A stretch of 64,000 bases of DNA from Gammaproteobacteria bacterium HGW-Gammaproteobacteria-15 (GTDB taxonomy: Bacteria > Pseudomonadota > Gammaproteobacteria > Enterobacterales > Alteromonadaceae), in contig PGZF01000001.1 in NCBI GenBank assembly GCA_002840125.1, positions 186,001 to 250,000 of the forward strand. The letters run 5' to 3'. Positions within the stretch are counted from its first letter, which is position 1. The number at the start of each line of letters is the position of its first letter. The notes beneath the pieces are model-generated. The model worked only from the letters and a program-made list of their open reading frames with translations. It was not told the origin of the DNA and made no database searches. This document shows positions 9,229-17,152 of this stretch, in pieces. The position numbers and the translations under genes are program-made.

Positions 9229-10047
9229 CTACTGATTAAAAACCTGTTTTACCCGATCTTTATAGCTACGGCTTACTTTAACGGCCTGGCCGTTGGTTAA
9301 CATTAACTGATGCTCACCATTGGCCAGCATCTGTAATTTGGCAATGGTGTGCACGTTTACAATAGCAGAGCGATGTACCCGTACAAACAGCTTGGGATCC
9401 AGCTCCTGCTCAAGCTCTTTCATGGTACGGCGCAAAATATGTGTTTGCCCGTCACGGGTATGAATACACATGTAGTCGCCGGCAGCGTCAACCCACTCAA
9501 TGGCGGCTACCGGCACCCGGGTAATTTCGCCGCTGTCTTTAATACTGATCGCATCCGGGAAACGGTCATTTACCACCGGCTGAGCATTATCCAGCCGCTG
9601 CAGTATATTACCGGTGTCATCTCCGGTGAGTTTTGCAACAGCCTCTGCCAACTGACCTTTATGTCTTTGCGTGTCCTGTGCCTGATATATTTTCAGAACC
9701 TTTTCTACTGCCTGTTTTAAACGCTCAGGTTCAACCGGCTTTAACACATAATCCAGCGCACTGACTTCAAAAGCACTGTAAGCATAATGGTCATACGCTG
9801 TAACAAAAACAATGTAAGGTAAAACCGCATTTTGCGCCTGCAATTGCTTAAGCACCGCAAAGCCGTCCATGCCTGGCATTTCAACGTCCAGAAAAACCAG
9901 ATCCGGTGTTAGCTGACTGATACTGTCAATAGCCTGCTGGCCATTGGTACATTCGGCGATAACTTCCAGCTCAGGAAACTCCCGTAACCGCACCATCATT
10001 CCCTTGCGGGCTAAAGGTTCATCATCAACTACTATTACCTTAAGCAT
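9229..10047 (-). CDS. LytTR-type response regulator
   Basis: A 272-residue two-domain regulator. The receiver domain (residues 1-120) has the acidic pocket VVDDE at 6-10, the phosphoacceptor D54 in FLDVEMPGMDG and the conserved Lys in LKPVEP near residue 103. The C-terminal LytTR DNA-binding domain (about 165-270) contains VDAAGDYMCIHT and FVRVHRSAIVNV. It overlaps the upstream sensor kinase gene by 8 nt and resembles the BtsR/YpdB/AlgR group. The target genes are unknown. It converges on pfkA with only 20 nt between the stops. Confidence 0.93.
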   Translation of the reverse strand: MLKVIVVDDEPLARKGMMVRLREFPELEVIAECTNGQQAIDSISQLTPDLVFLDVEMPGMDGFAVLKQLQAQNAVLPYIVFVTAYDHYAYSAFEVSALDYVLKPVEPERLKQAVEKVLKIYQAQDTQRHKGQLAEAVAKLTGDDTGNILQRLDNAQPVVNDRFPDAISIKDSGEITRVPVAAIEWVDAAGDYMCIHTRDGQTHILRRTMKELEQELDPKLFVRVHRSAIVNVHTIAKLQMLANGEHQLMLTNGQAVKVSRSYKDRVKQVFNQ

Positions 10048-11122
10048 GTTCCTGTTCCGTTTTTTCTAGTTGTAATGGAATTCTGATATTTACTTTTAAG
10101 CCCTGTGGCTGATTATGCGTTAAAACCAGAGCAAAGTTATTGTCGTACAGTGCGGATAAACGCTCTTTAGTGTTAACCAGCCCAACCCCACTGTCACTGC
10201 TTTTGGGCAAACCATTGGTAATGGTCATACCCGGCCCGTTATCAGCTACTTCCAGCAATAAATCATGGCCAAACTTTTTCGCTGTAATGGCTATTTCACC
10301 GCCATTAATCTGGCTGGCTACCGCATACTTAATAGCATTTTCAATTAGCGGCTGCAAAATTAAACTGGGTACCAGCGCTTTCTCTGTTCCTGGCTCAAGA
10401 TCGAATATAACAGACAAACGCTCGGAGAAGCGCACCTTTTCAATCTCAAGATACAAACGGGCGGCATATACCTCTTGCTCCAGCGGTACCTTGTTAATAG
10501 GATCTTTGTACAATGAATAACGCAAAAAGTCACTAAGCCTGGTTACCATTTTATTGGCAGTATCGGCCTCATTAATTAACACCAGCGTGGAAATAGCATT
10601 AAGGGTATTAAACAAAAAATGCGGGTTAAGCTGATAACGCAGCATTTTCAGCTGTGCTTCATGTGCTTTGTTGGTTGCTGTCAGTGATTTTTGCTTCTCT
10701 TGCTGTAGTGTTTGATAGTACTTAATACCGAAATATAAGCCACTCCAGCTTAACATGACATAAAACGCCACCGGCGTATCACGGATATACTTTAGCCAGT
10801 CATCTGGCCGCGCGCCGTGGCGATATATTTCCCAATAGTTAAAGTTACGCACTGCTGTCCATATTGCCGCGACAAAAAATGCCAGCAGCAATACGGTTAT
10901 GATCATTTTCCAGGGTGTCCAGTACCAGGCGCGTTGATAAGCGTAGCGCAGAGGTATGGTAATTAACCAGCCAATATAAGAGTCCAGCGCAACGATAATC
11001 AGGTAAGCGTCGCGTGTTTCCTGGATCAGAGAGCCAAGATAATTGACGATGGCAAAACCCAGCCAGCCTAATGTATGCAGTATCCAGAACTGGCGGGTAC
11101 GATCTTCAAATAACTTATACAA
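10040..11122 (-). CDS. LytS/YehU-type sensor histidine kinase
   Basis: A 360-residue inner-membrane kinase with an N-terminal hydrophobic region of about four membrane segments (residues 12-140). This is followed by the His_kinase domain, with the phosphoacceptor motif LRYQLNPHFLFNTLNAIST near residue 165, and an HATPase domain (ILQPLIENAIKYAV, VADNGPGM, GVGLVNTKERL). It lacks an obvious extracellular sensor domain, so the signal is probably sensed in the membrane. It is co-transcribed with the LytTR regulator through an 8-nt overlap. Pfam-type assignment (PF06580) is from motif recognition only. Confidence 0.92.
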   Translation of the reverse strand: MYKLFEDRTRQFWILHTLGWLGFAIVNYLGSLIQETRDAYLIIVALDSYIGWLITIPLRYAYQRAWYWTPWKMIITVLLLAFFVAAIWTAVRNFNYWEIYRHGARPDDWLKYIRDTPVAFYVMLSWSGLYFGIKYYQTLQQEKQKSLTATNKAHEAQLKMLRYQLNPHFLFNTLNAISTLVLINEADTANKMVTRLSDFLRYSLYKDPINKVPLEQEVYAARLYLEIEKVRFSERLSVIFDLEPGTEKALVPSLILQPLIENAIKYAVASQINGGEIAITAKKFGHDLLLEVADNGPGMTITNGLPKSSDSGVGLVNTKERLSALYDNNFALVLTHNQPQGLKVNIRIPLQLEKTEQEHA

Positions 11123-11255
11123 AACAATAACCCGCAGGCCAATAAGGTAATAGCCCGATTATAACTAAATGGTAGCCAAAATCCCCGTTCACTGGCCGTG
11201 TTTGCATATGTATTAATCGCATTATATTAGTCATTTAGCCAGGCAACCCGGTGCT

Positions 11256-11654
11256 TTAGCCCAACACCGGTGTGGGTTTGCGATCTGGCCCTAAAGCAAC
11301 AAAAGTAAAGTTGCCGGAAATCGCTTTATGCTGATCATCGTTATACATATGCTCAACAAAAATATCGACATGTACACGAATACTGGTGCGGCCAATGTGT
11401 TCAACCCGGGCAACCAGTTCAATAATAGTGCCGGCCGGAATAGACTCTTTAAAATCTACCCGGTCTGAGCTGACAGTAACCAGAGGTTTGCGACAAAAGC
11501 GTGTGGCCGCAATAAAGGCCGCTTCATCCATCCAGGCCAGCGCTTCGCCGCCAAATAAGGTGTTATGGTGATTAGTCCGGCCGGGAAATACTGTTTTAGT
11601 CACCCGTGTTACCGCATGTTCCATCCGTTTGGCAATTAACGCTTCGTTACTCAT
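11256..11654 (-). CDS. Acyl-CoA thioesterase, hotdog fold (YciA-like)
   Basis: A 132-residue single hotdog domain hydrolysing acyl-CoA thioesters. Typical features are the N-terminal NHHNTLFGGEALAWMDEAAFIAA, where N and the Asp of MDE are near the active site, and the strand-rich VDFKESIPAGTIIELVARV. The size and sequence resemble YciA/acyl-CoA hydrolase family members with a broad chain-length range. It stands alone, with a 101-nt gap to the kinase gene and a 115-nt gap to the HIT gene. The physiological substrate is not deducible. Confidence 0.87.
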   Translation of the reverse strand: MSNEALIAKRMEHAVTRVTKTVFPGRTNHHNTLFGGEALAWMDEAAFIAATRFCRKPLVTVSSDRVDFKESIPAGTIIELVARVEHIGRTSIRVHVDIFVEHMYNDDQHKAISGNFTFVALGPDRKPTPVLG

Positions 11655-11769
11655 AGCAATACTCAGTTATAGCAGTGAAAGACGCGGCGATTCTATAAGA
11701 GCCACACCCAATTGCAACAGTATCGCACACAAATACGGATCCGGCGGCCCGGTTGCCGCTTTAGTTAAG

Positions 11770-12120
11770 TTACCGGCTTAACATTGGGCCAAGTGCTCTG
11801 CCGCCAACCAGGTGCAAATGAATATGATAAACTTCCTGCCCGCCATGGGCGTTGCAGTTCATTATCAGCCGGTAGCCTTTGTCTGCAATACCATGCTCTG
11901 CAGCCAATTTACGTGCTACGGTAAACAGCCTGCCAAGCGCGGCCTCATGCTTTGGCTCAACATCATTAACGGTTGGAATAAGCTGGTTAGGTACTAACAA
12001 AATGTGCACCGGTGCACGCGGGCGGATGTCGCGAAAGGCGGTAACCAGGTCGTCCTGATACAAAATATCGGCTTGTGCCTCGCGGCGAATAATTTTGCTG
12101 AATACCGTTTCTGTTGCCAT
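11770..12120 (-). CDS. hinT: HIT family purine nucleoside phosphoramidase (HinT-like)
   Basis: The likely product is 116 residues, from [24 protein letters not shown] to GPMLSR. The C-terminal histidine triad [11 protein letters not shown] gives the AMP-lysine hydrolase/phosphoramidase active site. I chose the ATG at 12120 and not the longer frame opening at 12186 because it has an AAGGAAAA ribosome site and aligns with the usual HinT N-terminus. It is divergent from the M61 peptidase gene. HinT proteins act on aminoacyl-adenylates and nucleoside phosphoramidates in the cytoplasm. Confidence 0.93.
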   Translation of the reverse strand: MATETVFSKIIRREAQADILYQDDLVTAFRDIRPRAPVHILLVPNQLIPTVNDVEPKHEAALGRLFTVARKLAAEHGIADKGYRLIMNCNAHGGQEVYHIHLHLVGGRALGPMLSR

Positions 12121-12221
12121 GTCATTTTCCTTATTCGGTTTTAGCGGCATAATAGCCAGCTTAATACGGCACAACGCTGTAGGCAAAGGGTAAACCTTTT
12201 ACCTACAAAAAGAGTAATACT

Positions 12222-14000
12222 ATGAAATCTGTGAAATACCAGCTTGATATAACCGATGTCAGCGCGCATCTGATATCTGTAACGCTCTGTTTTACTCCCA
12301 GCTCACCGGTACATGAACTGATGCTTCCTGCCTGGATCCCCGGCAGCTATATGATTCGTGATTTTGCCCGCAATATTGTCGCAATAACAGCCTGCGATAA
12401 ATTCGGCGTTCTTGAGTTGCAACAGCTGGATAAACAGCGCTGGCAATTACAGTGTAACGACAGCCCGGTGACGGTTAGTTATCAGCTTTATGCTTACGAT
12501 TTATCCGTCCGGGCCGCTTACATTGATGATGAGGTAGCGGTGTTAAACCCGGCCAGCCTGTGTTTAAGCGTCAATACGTTGGAAGCCTTGCCGCATCGGG
12601 TTAATATCAGCAAACCTCAGTCACGCGTTACCGAGGGCTGGCAGGTAGCTACCGGTTTAACCCGGTGCCAGGGCACGGAGTTTCTTGGTTTTGGTGAATA
12701 TAGCGCGGCTAATTATCAAGTGCTTATCGACAGCCCCATTCTGCTGGGTAAATTTACCCTTACCGAGTTTGTCATTGCGGGTATCAGCCATTATCTGGTC
12801 GTTACCGGTGATAACCTGACCAACCTTGACCGCTTCACCGACGATTTAACCCGGATTTGCCAGCAGCAGGTTAACGTATTTGGCAGTTTACCGGCAGATT
12901 TAACCAGCTACTGGTTTTTGCTGTGGGTAACAGAAGATGGTTACGGTGGCCTGGAGCATCTGAACTCTACTTTACTGCTGTGCAGCCGTTTTGATTTGCC
13001 AGCACCGGAACAAACTCTGGTAGATGAAAACTACCAGAACCTGCTGGCACTATGCAGCCATGAATATTTTCATACTTGGTGGGTTAAGCGCTTAAAGCCT
13101 GCTGTCTTTCAGCAGTATCAGCTAACAGCAGAGCAATACACCCGCCAACTTTGGCTATATGAAGGGTTTACCTCTTACTATGATGATTTGGCGTTGATAC
13201 GTGCCGGCTTAATTGACAGCAAAACCTATATTAAAACGCTGGAAAAAACCATTTCAAGAGTTACACGTAACCCGAGCGACGGCCAGCAAAGCCTTATAGA
13301 CAGTAGCTTTACTGCCTGGACCAAGTTTTATAAGCAAGATGAGAACGCAGTAAATGCCGTAGTAAGTTATTACGCCAAAGGCGCCTTACTGGCCTTGTGT
13401 CTGGATGCCAGCCTGCGCAGCTGCAATAGCTCACTGGATGACGTTGTGCGCCAGTTATGGCAACGCTATCTGGTGTCTGGTACGCCAGATAATGCGCTGC
13501 ACAACGTTTTGACAGAGCTTGGCTTTGCTGAACTTGCCACACAAAGTGATAAATGGCTGACACAAGCTGCAGCACTGCCACTGGCAGAATTATTGCCAGC
13601 ACTTGGCCTGACGTTAACACTGCGGCCGATGCAACATGGTGATGATTTCGGAGGTGAAGCAGGTGCTGAAAATTTACCCTTTATTGGTGCCCAAACTAAA
13701 CCGCTAAATGGCTTGCTGCAATTAACACAGGTTTACCGTGGCGGTAGCGCGCATCAGGCCGGTTTAATGAGCGGAGATCAGCTGTTAGCTCTAGATAGCC
13801 GTAAAATCAGCGCTGTCAGCCTGCCACAGCTGTTAAAGCGTTACCCTAACGGCAGCACGTTAACTGTGCATTTTTATCGGAAAGATCGGTTGTTGCAAAG
13901 CCAACTGACGTTAAATGCCGCGCAACAACAGGTCGCGGTGCTTACTGTGGCTGAGCAAGCGCTGTGCGACAGCTGGCTGCAGCAAGCACTGCCAGGTTAA
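12222..14000 (+). CDS. M61 family glycyl aminopeptidase with PDZ domain
   Basis: A 592-residue protein with the M61 layout: an N-terminal beta domain (residues 1-170), a thermolysin-like catalytic domain with the zinc motif HEYFHTWWVKRL near residue 285 and the downstream Glu in YEGFTSYYDD, then a PDZ domain at about 490-565 (VYRGGSAHQAGLMSGDQLLALDS). Such enzymes remove N-terminal residues with a preference for Gly or Ala. No signal peptide is seen, so it is probably cytoplasmic. Its 3' end overlaps the convergent M23 peptidase gene by 4 nt. The length is typical of the proteobacterial family. Confidence 0.93.
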   Translation: MKSVKYQLDITDVSAHLISVTLCFTPSSPVHELMLPAWIPGSYMIRDFARNIVAITACDKFGVLELQQLDKQRWQLQCNDSPVTVSYQLYAYDLSVRAAYIDDEVAVLNPASLCLSVNTLEALPHRVNISKPQSRVTEGWQVATGLTRCQGTEFLGFGEYSAANYQVLIDSPILLGKFTLTEFVIAGISHYLVVTGDNLTNLDRFTDDLTRICQQQVNVFGSLPADLTSYWFLLWVTEDGYGGLEHLNSTLLLCSRFDLPAPEQTLVDENYQNLLALCSHEYFHTWWVKRLKPAVFQQYQLTAEQYTRQLWLYEGFTSYYDDLALIRAGLIDSKTYIKTLEKTISRVTRNPSDGQQSLIDSSFTAWTKFYKQDENAVNAVVSYYAKGALLALCLDASLRSCNSSLDDVVRQLWQRYLVSGTPDNALHNVLTELGFAELATQSDKWLTQAAALPLAELLPALGLTLTLRPMQHGDDFGGEAGAENLPFIGAQTKPLNGLLQLTQVYRGGSAHQAGLMSGDQLLALDSRKISAVSLPQLLKRYPNGSTLTVHFYRKDRLLQSQLTLNAAQQQVAVLTVAEQALCDSWLQQALPG

Positions 14001-14809
14001 GGTAACTTCAAACCTGGTAGCAGCGCGGGGTCAAGCCGTTCCTGCTGCCAGTTAATCCGCCAATCCAGGTGCGGGCCGGTTACTCTCCCGGTCGCCCCTA
14101 CTTCAGCAATTTTCTGCCCTTGCTCAATATTATCGCCAACAGCAACGTCAAAGCGGCTTAAATGCATAAAGGTAGAACTGATACCAAAACCATGATCAAT
14201 GATCAGTGTTAAGCCAGAATAGTATAAGTCTTCAGCTAACAATACTTTACCACTTAACGGCGCTACAACAGGCGCACCAACAGGTGCTGCAACATCAAGG
14301 CCGTAATGTGGATTTCGCGGCTCACCGTTAAATACACGCTGGCTGCCATAAACACCGGAAATGCGGCCTTTGGCCGGCATTATAGGAGTATCAAAGATAA
14401 ACGGCAGGCCGGATACAGTTTCACGCACAGCACGCACCTGCTGGTTGTCACGGCGGATACGTTCGGTTACCTCTGCAGGTGGCGTAACGTACTTTTGTGC
14501 CACACCGTTAACATGCTGAATATCATACTGGCGCGCAGTAAAGGTTAACGGCTTGATATACTTTTCGCCATTAAGTTGCACGGTAAGCTGATGCTTAAGC
14601 GGTGCATCCCGGCCAATACCAAACACAAAACGACCATCGCTGCTTAGTGGCAGTTCAATGTCATTAAAAAATACTTTACTACCCACCGCAGCCTTGCCCC
14701 GCAGCAAACTGCCCTGGGTTAACTGCCCTTCCAGCTCTAAAGCAGGTTGAGCGAATAATGCAAAGCTAACACTAGCTAACAGCGATAGCGCCTTTACCCA
14801 CACCTTCAT
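13997..14809 (-). CDS. M23 family metallopeptidase, secreted
   Basis: A 270-residue protein with an N-terminal signal peptide (residues 1-20, ending near LFAQP), a beta-sheet region and a C-terminal LytM/M23 domain. The zinc ligands are recognisable: HYGLDVAAP (H and D), STFMHLS and GPHLDWRI. Such enzymes cut peptidoglycan cross-links in the periplasm, or act as divisome or endopeptidase regulators when degenerate; here all ligands look intact. The start lies 38 nt inside the 3' end of the upstream PTPS-family gene, suggesting co-transcription. Confidence 0.92.
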   Translation of the reverse strand: MKVWVKALSLLASVSFALFAQPALELEGQLTQGSLLRGKAAVGSKVFFNDIELPLSSDGRFVFGIGRDAPLKHQLTVQLNGEKYIKPLTFTARQYDIQHVNGVAQKYVTPPAEVTERIRRDNQQVRAVRETVSGLPFIFDTPIMPAKGRISGVYGSQRVFNGEPRNPHYGLDVAAPVGAPVVAPLSGKVLLAEDLYYSGLTLIIDHGFGISSTFMHLSRFDVAVGDNIEQGQKIAEVGATGRVTGPHLDWRINWQQERLDPALLPGLKLP

Positions 14810-15629
14810 AAGCTACGACCTTATATTGTCTGGTGTTATCCAGTTGCTTTAATTCTGCTGCGATATATTCCGCCAGACATTCTACAGTAGTATCACAGGG
14901 TACAATTTCACAATGGGCTTTGGATATTGTCAGTTCAAACCAACCCTGTGCGGCCTGATAGCGGAAGCTATAGTCATCAGTACCGGCAGTAAGATACTGT
15001 AAAGCCTCAGCGCTGCATAAATCTTCCGCAGATCCGAGATAAATATCCTGCCAGCGCTCGCACCAGTATTTATTCAGCCGCGGCGTTAACATACCGTCAG
15101 CGTATATCTGAATGGTTGAGCGATGCCCATGGGCAATACGCTGGCAATTGCCATCGTGCTTCTTTAAACCATGGCTGTAATGATAGTAAAAGCCACTGAC
15201 AGTTTCTGCACGCAAGGTAAATACCAGTTTATCAATATTGGCCGGTAACAATGGCTTAATACTGTGCTGTAAGAACTCAGTAACGGTTTGCAGGTTAATG
15301 GCATCAGCCTTAATGGCTACAATAGCCTCGGCCGGCGCTGCCATCTGAATATGACCACGACTACTTTCGAAGCTCAGTTGCTGCAACCCTTGTGCATTTC
15401 GCAGTTTTACGGCAGCCGATAATTCTGGTACTGCCAGCTTATGATCAATCAGCTGATCAATAGCATGTTTAATAACTTTTTTTACCTTGCCAAAATCCAG
15501 CACCATCGAGGTTTGGTCCAGGCCGCCATGCAGCTCTACATCAACAATATAGCTTTCGCCCAACATGCCACGCTTTTGACACAGGTAAGAAAAATCAATA
15601 ACGGTCAGATCCCTTACAAACAAAATCAT
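14772..15629 (-). CDS. Two-domain 6-pyruvoyl/6-carboxy-tetrahydropterin synthase family protein
   Basis: The 285-residue protein is about twice the length of QueD and reads as a tandem of PTPS-like halves. The C-terminal half keeps the Cys-x4-His-x-His zinc/catalytic motif (NCQRIAHGHRS near residues 170-180) and a terminal AYEG glutamate. The N-terminal half has SYLCQKRGMLGES at the equivalent place, with the histidines lost, but keeps the MVLDFGKVKK and LIDHKL segments that supply the catalytic Asp-His. A role in 7-deazaguanine or pterin chemistry is the family expectation; the exact reaction is uncertain. It precedes and overlaps the M23 gene. Confidence 0.83.
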   Translation of the reverse strand: MILFVRDLTVIDFSYLCQKRGMLGESYIVDVELHGGLDQTSMVLDFGKVKKVIKHAIDQLIDHKLAVPELSAAVKLRNAQGLQQLSFESSRGHIQMAAPAEAIVAIKADAINLQTVTEFLQHSIKPLLPANIDKLVFTLRAETVSGFYYHYSHGLKKHDGNCQRIAHGHRSTIQIYADGMLTPRLNKYWCERWQDIYLGSAEDLCSAEALQYLTAGTDDYSFRYQAAQGWFELTISKAHCEIVPCDTTVECLAEYIAAELKQLDNTRQYKVVAYEGVGKGAIAVS

Positions 15630-15707
15630 CAGTGGCTCTCAATTACTAACTAGATTGCCGGCATTATACCGCTGAACGCAATACAGCAACACCTCAGGCC
15701 GGGTATT

Positions 15708-15995
15708 TTAACGCTTATGCTCGGTAAGCCAGCTATTTAAAATACCTACCTGGCCGCATTTATGCGCCGCATACATCAACCGTATAGCGTTGCTGAGCAA
15801 GACACTGTCGCTCCACTCGGTTTTTTGCTGAATTTCCTGATAGCAACTTAAGGCCTCCGGTGTTAGATATCCACGCAGCTCTTTTTTACCGGATTGCTTT
15901 TGCCGTTCACGATACCGAAATTGTTTTTCTGCATTGGTCAGCGCTTTTCCACTCGAATTTGTCATGATGTCACTCTTTGGCAATAACACTGTCAT
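15708..15995 (-). CDS. Small hypothetical protein, possibly ribbon-helix-helix type
   Basis: A 95-residue (or 85 from the second ATG at 15965) basic protein of unknown function. The segment AEKQFRYRERQKQSGKKELRGYLTPEAL looks like the start of an RHH/CopG-type DNA-binding region in which a beta strand follows a charged helix, but I could not confirm this. It lies alone between the PTPS-family gene and fabA, divergent from fabA. The upstream region it shares with fabA contains the FabR-like operator at 16058-16075, about 60-110 nt from its start. Codon use resembles its neighbours. Confidence 0.6.
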   Translation of the reverse strand: MTVLLPKSDIMTNSSGKALTNAEKQFRYRERQKQSGKKELRGYLTPEALSCYQEIQQKTEWSDSVLLSNAIRLMYAAHKCGQVGILNSWLTEHKR

Positions 15996-16057
15996 ACACT
16001 CAAGCAGTTAACTGCTTGATGCGTAAAATTAAGACTTAATACAAATCGGACTTGTTT

Positions 16058-16075
16058 GGCGTACAAGTGTTCGCT
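16058..16075. promoter_or_regulatory. FabR-like operator upstream of fabA
   Basis: GGCGTACAAGTGTTCGCT contains the interrupted palindrome GCG-N-ACA-NN-TGT-N-CGC, which closely resembles the known FabR operator of fabA/fabB in enterobacteria and related gammaproteobacteria. It lies 36 nt before the fabA start. FabR itself is not in the window. Confidence 0.72.
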
Positions 16076-16110
16076 AAAGTGGCCCGGTATTTTCAACGGA
16101 TTAAACATAC

Positions 16111-16623
16111 ATGACTAAGAATAGCTTTACAAAAGAAGATTTGATCGCCTGTGGCAATGGCGAGCTGTTTGGTGAAGGCAATAGCCAGCTACCCTCTGAC
16201 AATATGCTGATGATGGACCGTATTATCCACATTTCAGAAGAAGGTGGCCTATATGGTAAAGGCCAGATCATTGCTGAGCTGGATATTACACCAGACCTGT
16301 GGTTTTTTGCCTGTCACTTTAAAGGCGATCCGGTAATGCCAGGTTGCCTTGGGCTTGATGCTATGTGGCAACTCGTCGGCTTCTTCTTAGGCTGGTGTGG
16401 CGGCCCGGGGAAAGGCCGGGCACTGGGCGTGGGTGAAGTGAAATTTACCGGCCAGGTGCTACCTACCGCCAAAAAAGTGACTTACACCATTAATATGAAG
16501 CGTGTTATCAAGCGCAAACTATATATGGGCATTGGCGACGGTGTGGTAAGTGTCGATGGCCGTGATATTTACGCAGCAACCGATCTTAAAGTCGGTTTGT
16601 TTCAGGATACATCCAGTTTTTAA
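16111..16623 (+). CDS. fabA: 3-hydroxydecanoyl-[ACP] dehydratase/isomerase
   Basis: The 170-residue protein is the expected FabA length. It dehydrates 3-hydroxydecanoyl-ACP and isomerises the product to the cis-3 form, committing chains to unsaturated fatty acid synthesis. The active-site helix [21 protein letters not shown] supplies catalytic H69 and D83, equivalent to His70 and Asp84 of the E. coli enzyme. A FabR-like palindrome is centred about 45 nt upstream and an intrinsic terminator follows, indicating a monocistronic, regulated gene. Confidence 0.98.
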   Translation: MTKNSFTKEDLIACGNGELFGEGNSQLPSDNMLMMDRIIHISEEGGLYGKGQIIAELDITPDLWFFACHFKGDPVMPGCLGLDAMWQLVGFFLGWCGGPGKGRALGVGEVKFTGQVLPTAKKVTYTINMKRVIKRKLYMGIGDGVVSVDGRDIYAATDLKVGLFQDTSSF

Positions 16624-16643
16624 TATGCCTCATGCTTAATGCT

Positions 16644-16678
16644 AAAAGCCCCGCAAGTTATCCTGACGGGGCTTTTTT
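16644..16678 (+). terminator. Intrinsic terminator of fabA
   Basis: A 10-bp stem AAAAGCCCCG/CGGGGCTTTT with a 13-nt loop and trailing T-run, 21 nt after the fabA stop codon. Being A-rich on one side and T-rich on the other, it may also end the convergent rmf transcript. Confidence 0.9.
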
Positions 16679-16702
16679 AATGCCTGGGCTTACCGGGAAA
16701 AA

Positions 16703-16885
16703 TTACTGACCTTTATTAAACAGCCCAACATTGCGATCTTCGATGGCTTCGCGCCAGCCTCCTAACCATTGTGAGCGCGTATCTAAACCTTGATAAGGGC
16801 AAATTTCTTTTGACCGTCCGGTTACACCGGCACGATAACCTTGAGCATGAGCACGTTCCAGACGATCACGTTTTTGTCTTTTCAT
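16703..16885 (-). CDS. rmf: Ribosome modulation factor
   Basis: A 60-residue basic protein. MKRQKRDRLERAHAQGYRAG, then GRSKEICPYQ and RSQWLGGWREA, is nearly identical to the known Rmf sequence. It binds 70S ribosomes in stationary phase and promotes 100S dimer formation. The open frame extends upstream to 17020, but the ATG at 16885 has an AGGAAG site 8 nt before it and begins exactly where Rmf begins, so the shorter form is chosen. The neighbouring fabA is a common arrangement in Alteromonadales. Confidence 0.97.
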   Translation of the reverse strand: MKRQKRDRLERAHAQGYRAGVTGRSKEICPYQGLDTRSQWLGGWREAIEDRNVGLFNKGQ

Positions 16886-17121
16886 ACGGCAGTCTTCCTC
16901 AACTTTATGTGATAAAAAATAACCGCAAATAAGTTTGCGATTACTCTTTAATTGATAGTCGACAGTGATAAAAGGTTCAATCTGAAATGGACAGATTAAA
17001 AGCTTGACAAGGACTAACAAGCTGAAGTTGTTTAAGATTTGATGACAGTTTTATTTATATCGAATTACACTAAGCAGCTAGCTTTTATAACTATAACGCT
17101 GCAACAACCTTACAGGCATTA

Positions 17122-17145
17122 AAAAAGCTGCCGAAGCAGCTTTTT
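17122..17145 (-). terminator. Intrinsic terminator of the DUF3466 gene
   Basis: A 10-bp stem AAAAAGCTGC/GCAGCTTTTT with a 4-nt CGAA loop (TTCG on the transcribed strand), 8 nt beyond the stop codon of the leftward DUF3466 gene. On that strand it ends in a T-run. Confidence 0.88.
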
Positions 17146-17152
17146 ATTCACG

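Noticed and set aside
9349-9720. A 123-codon + strand frame inside the LytTR regulator gene
   Set aside because: It is fully antisense to an intact receiver-LytTR protein and shows no motif.
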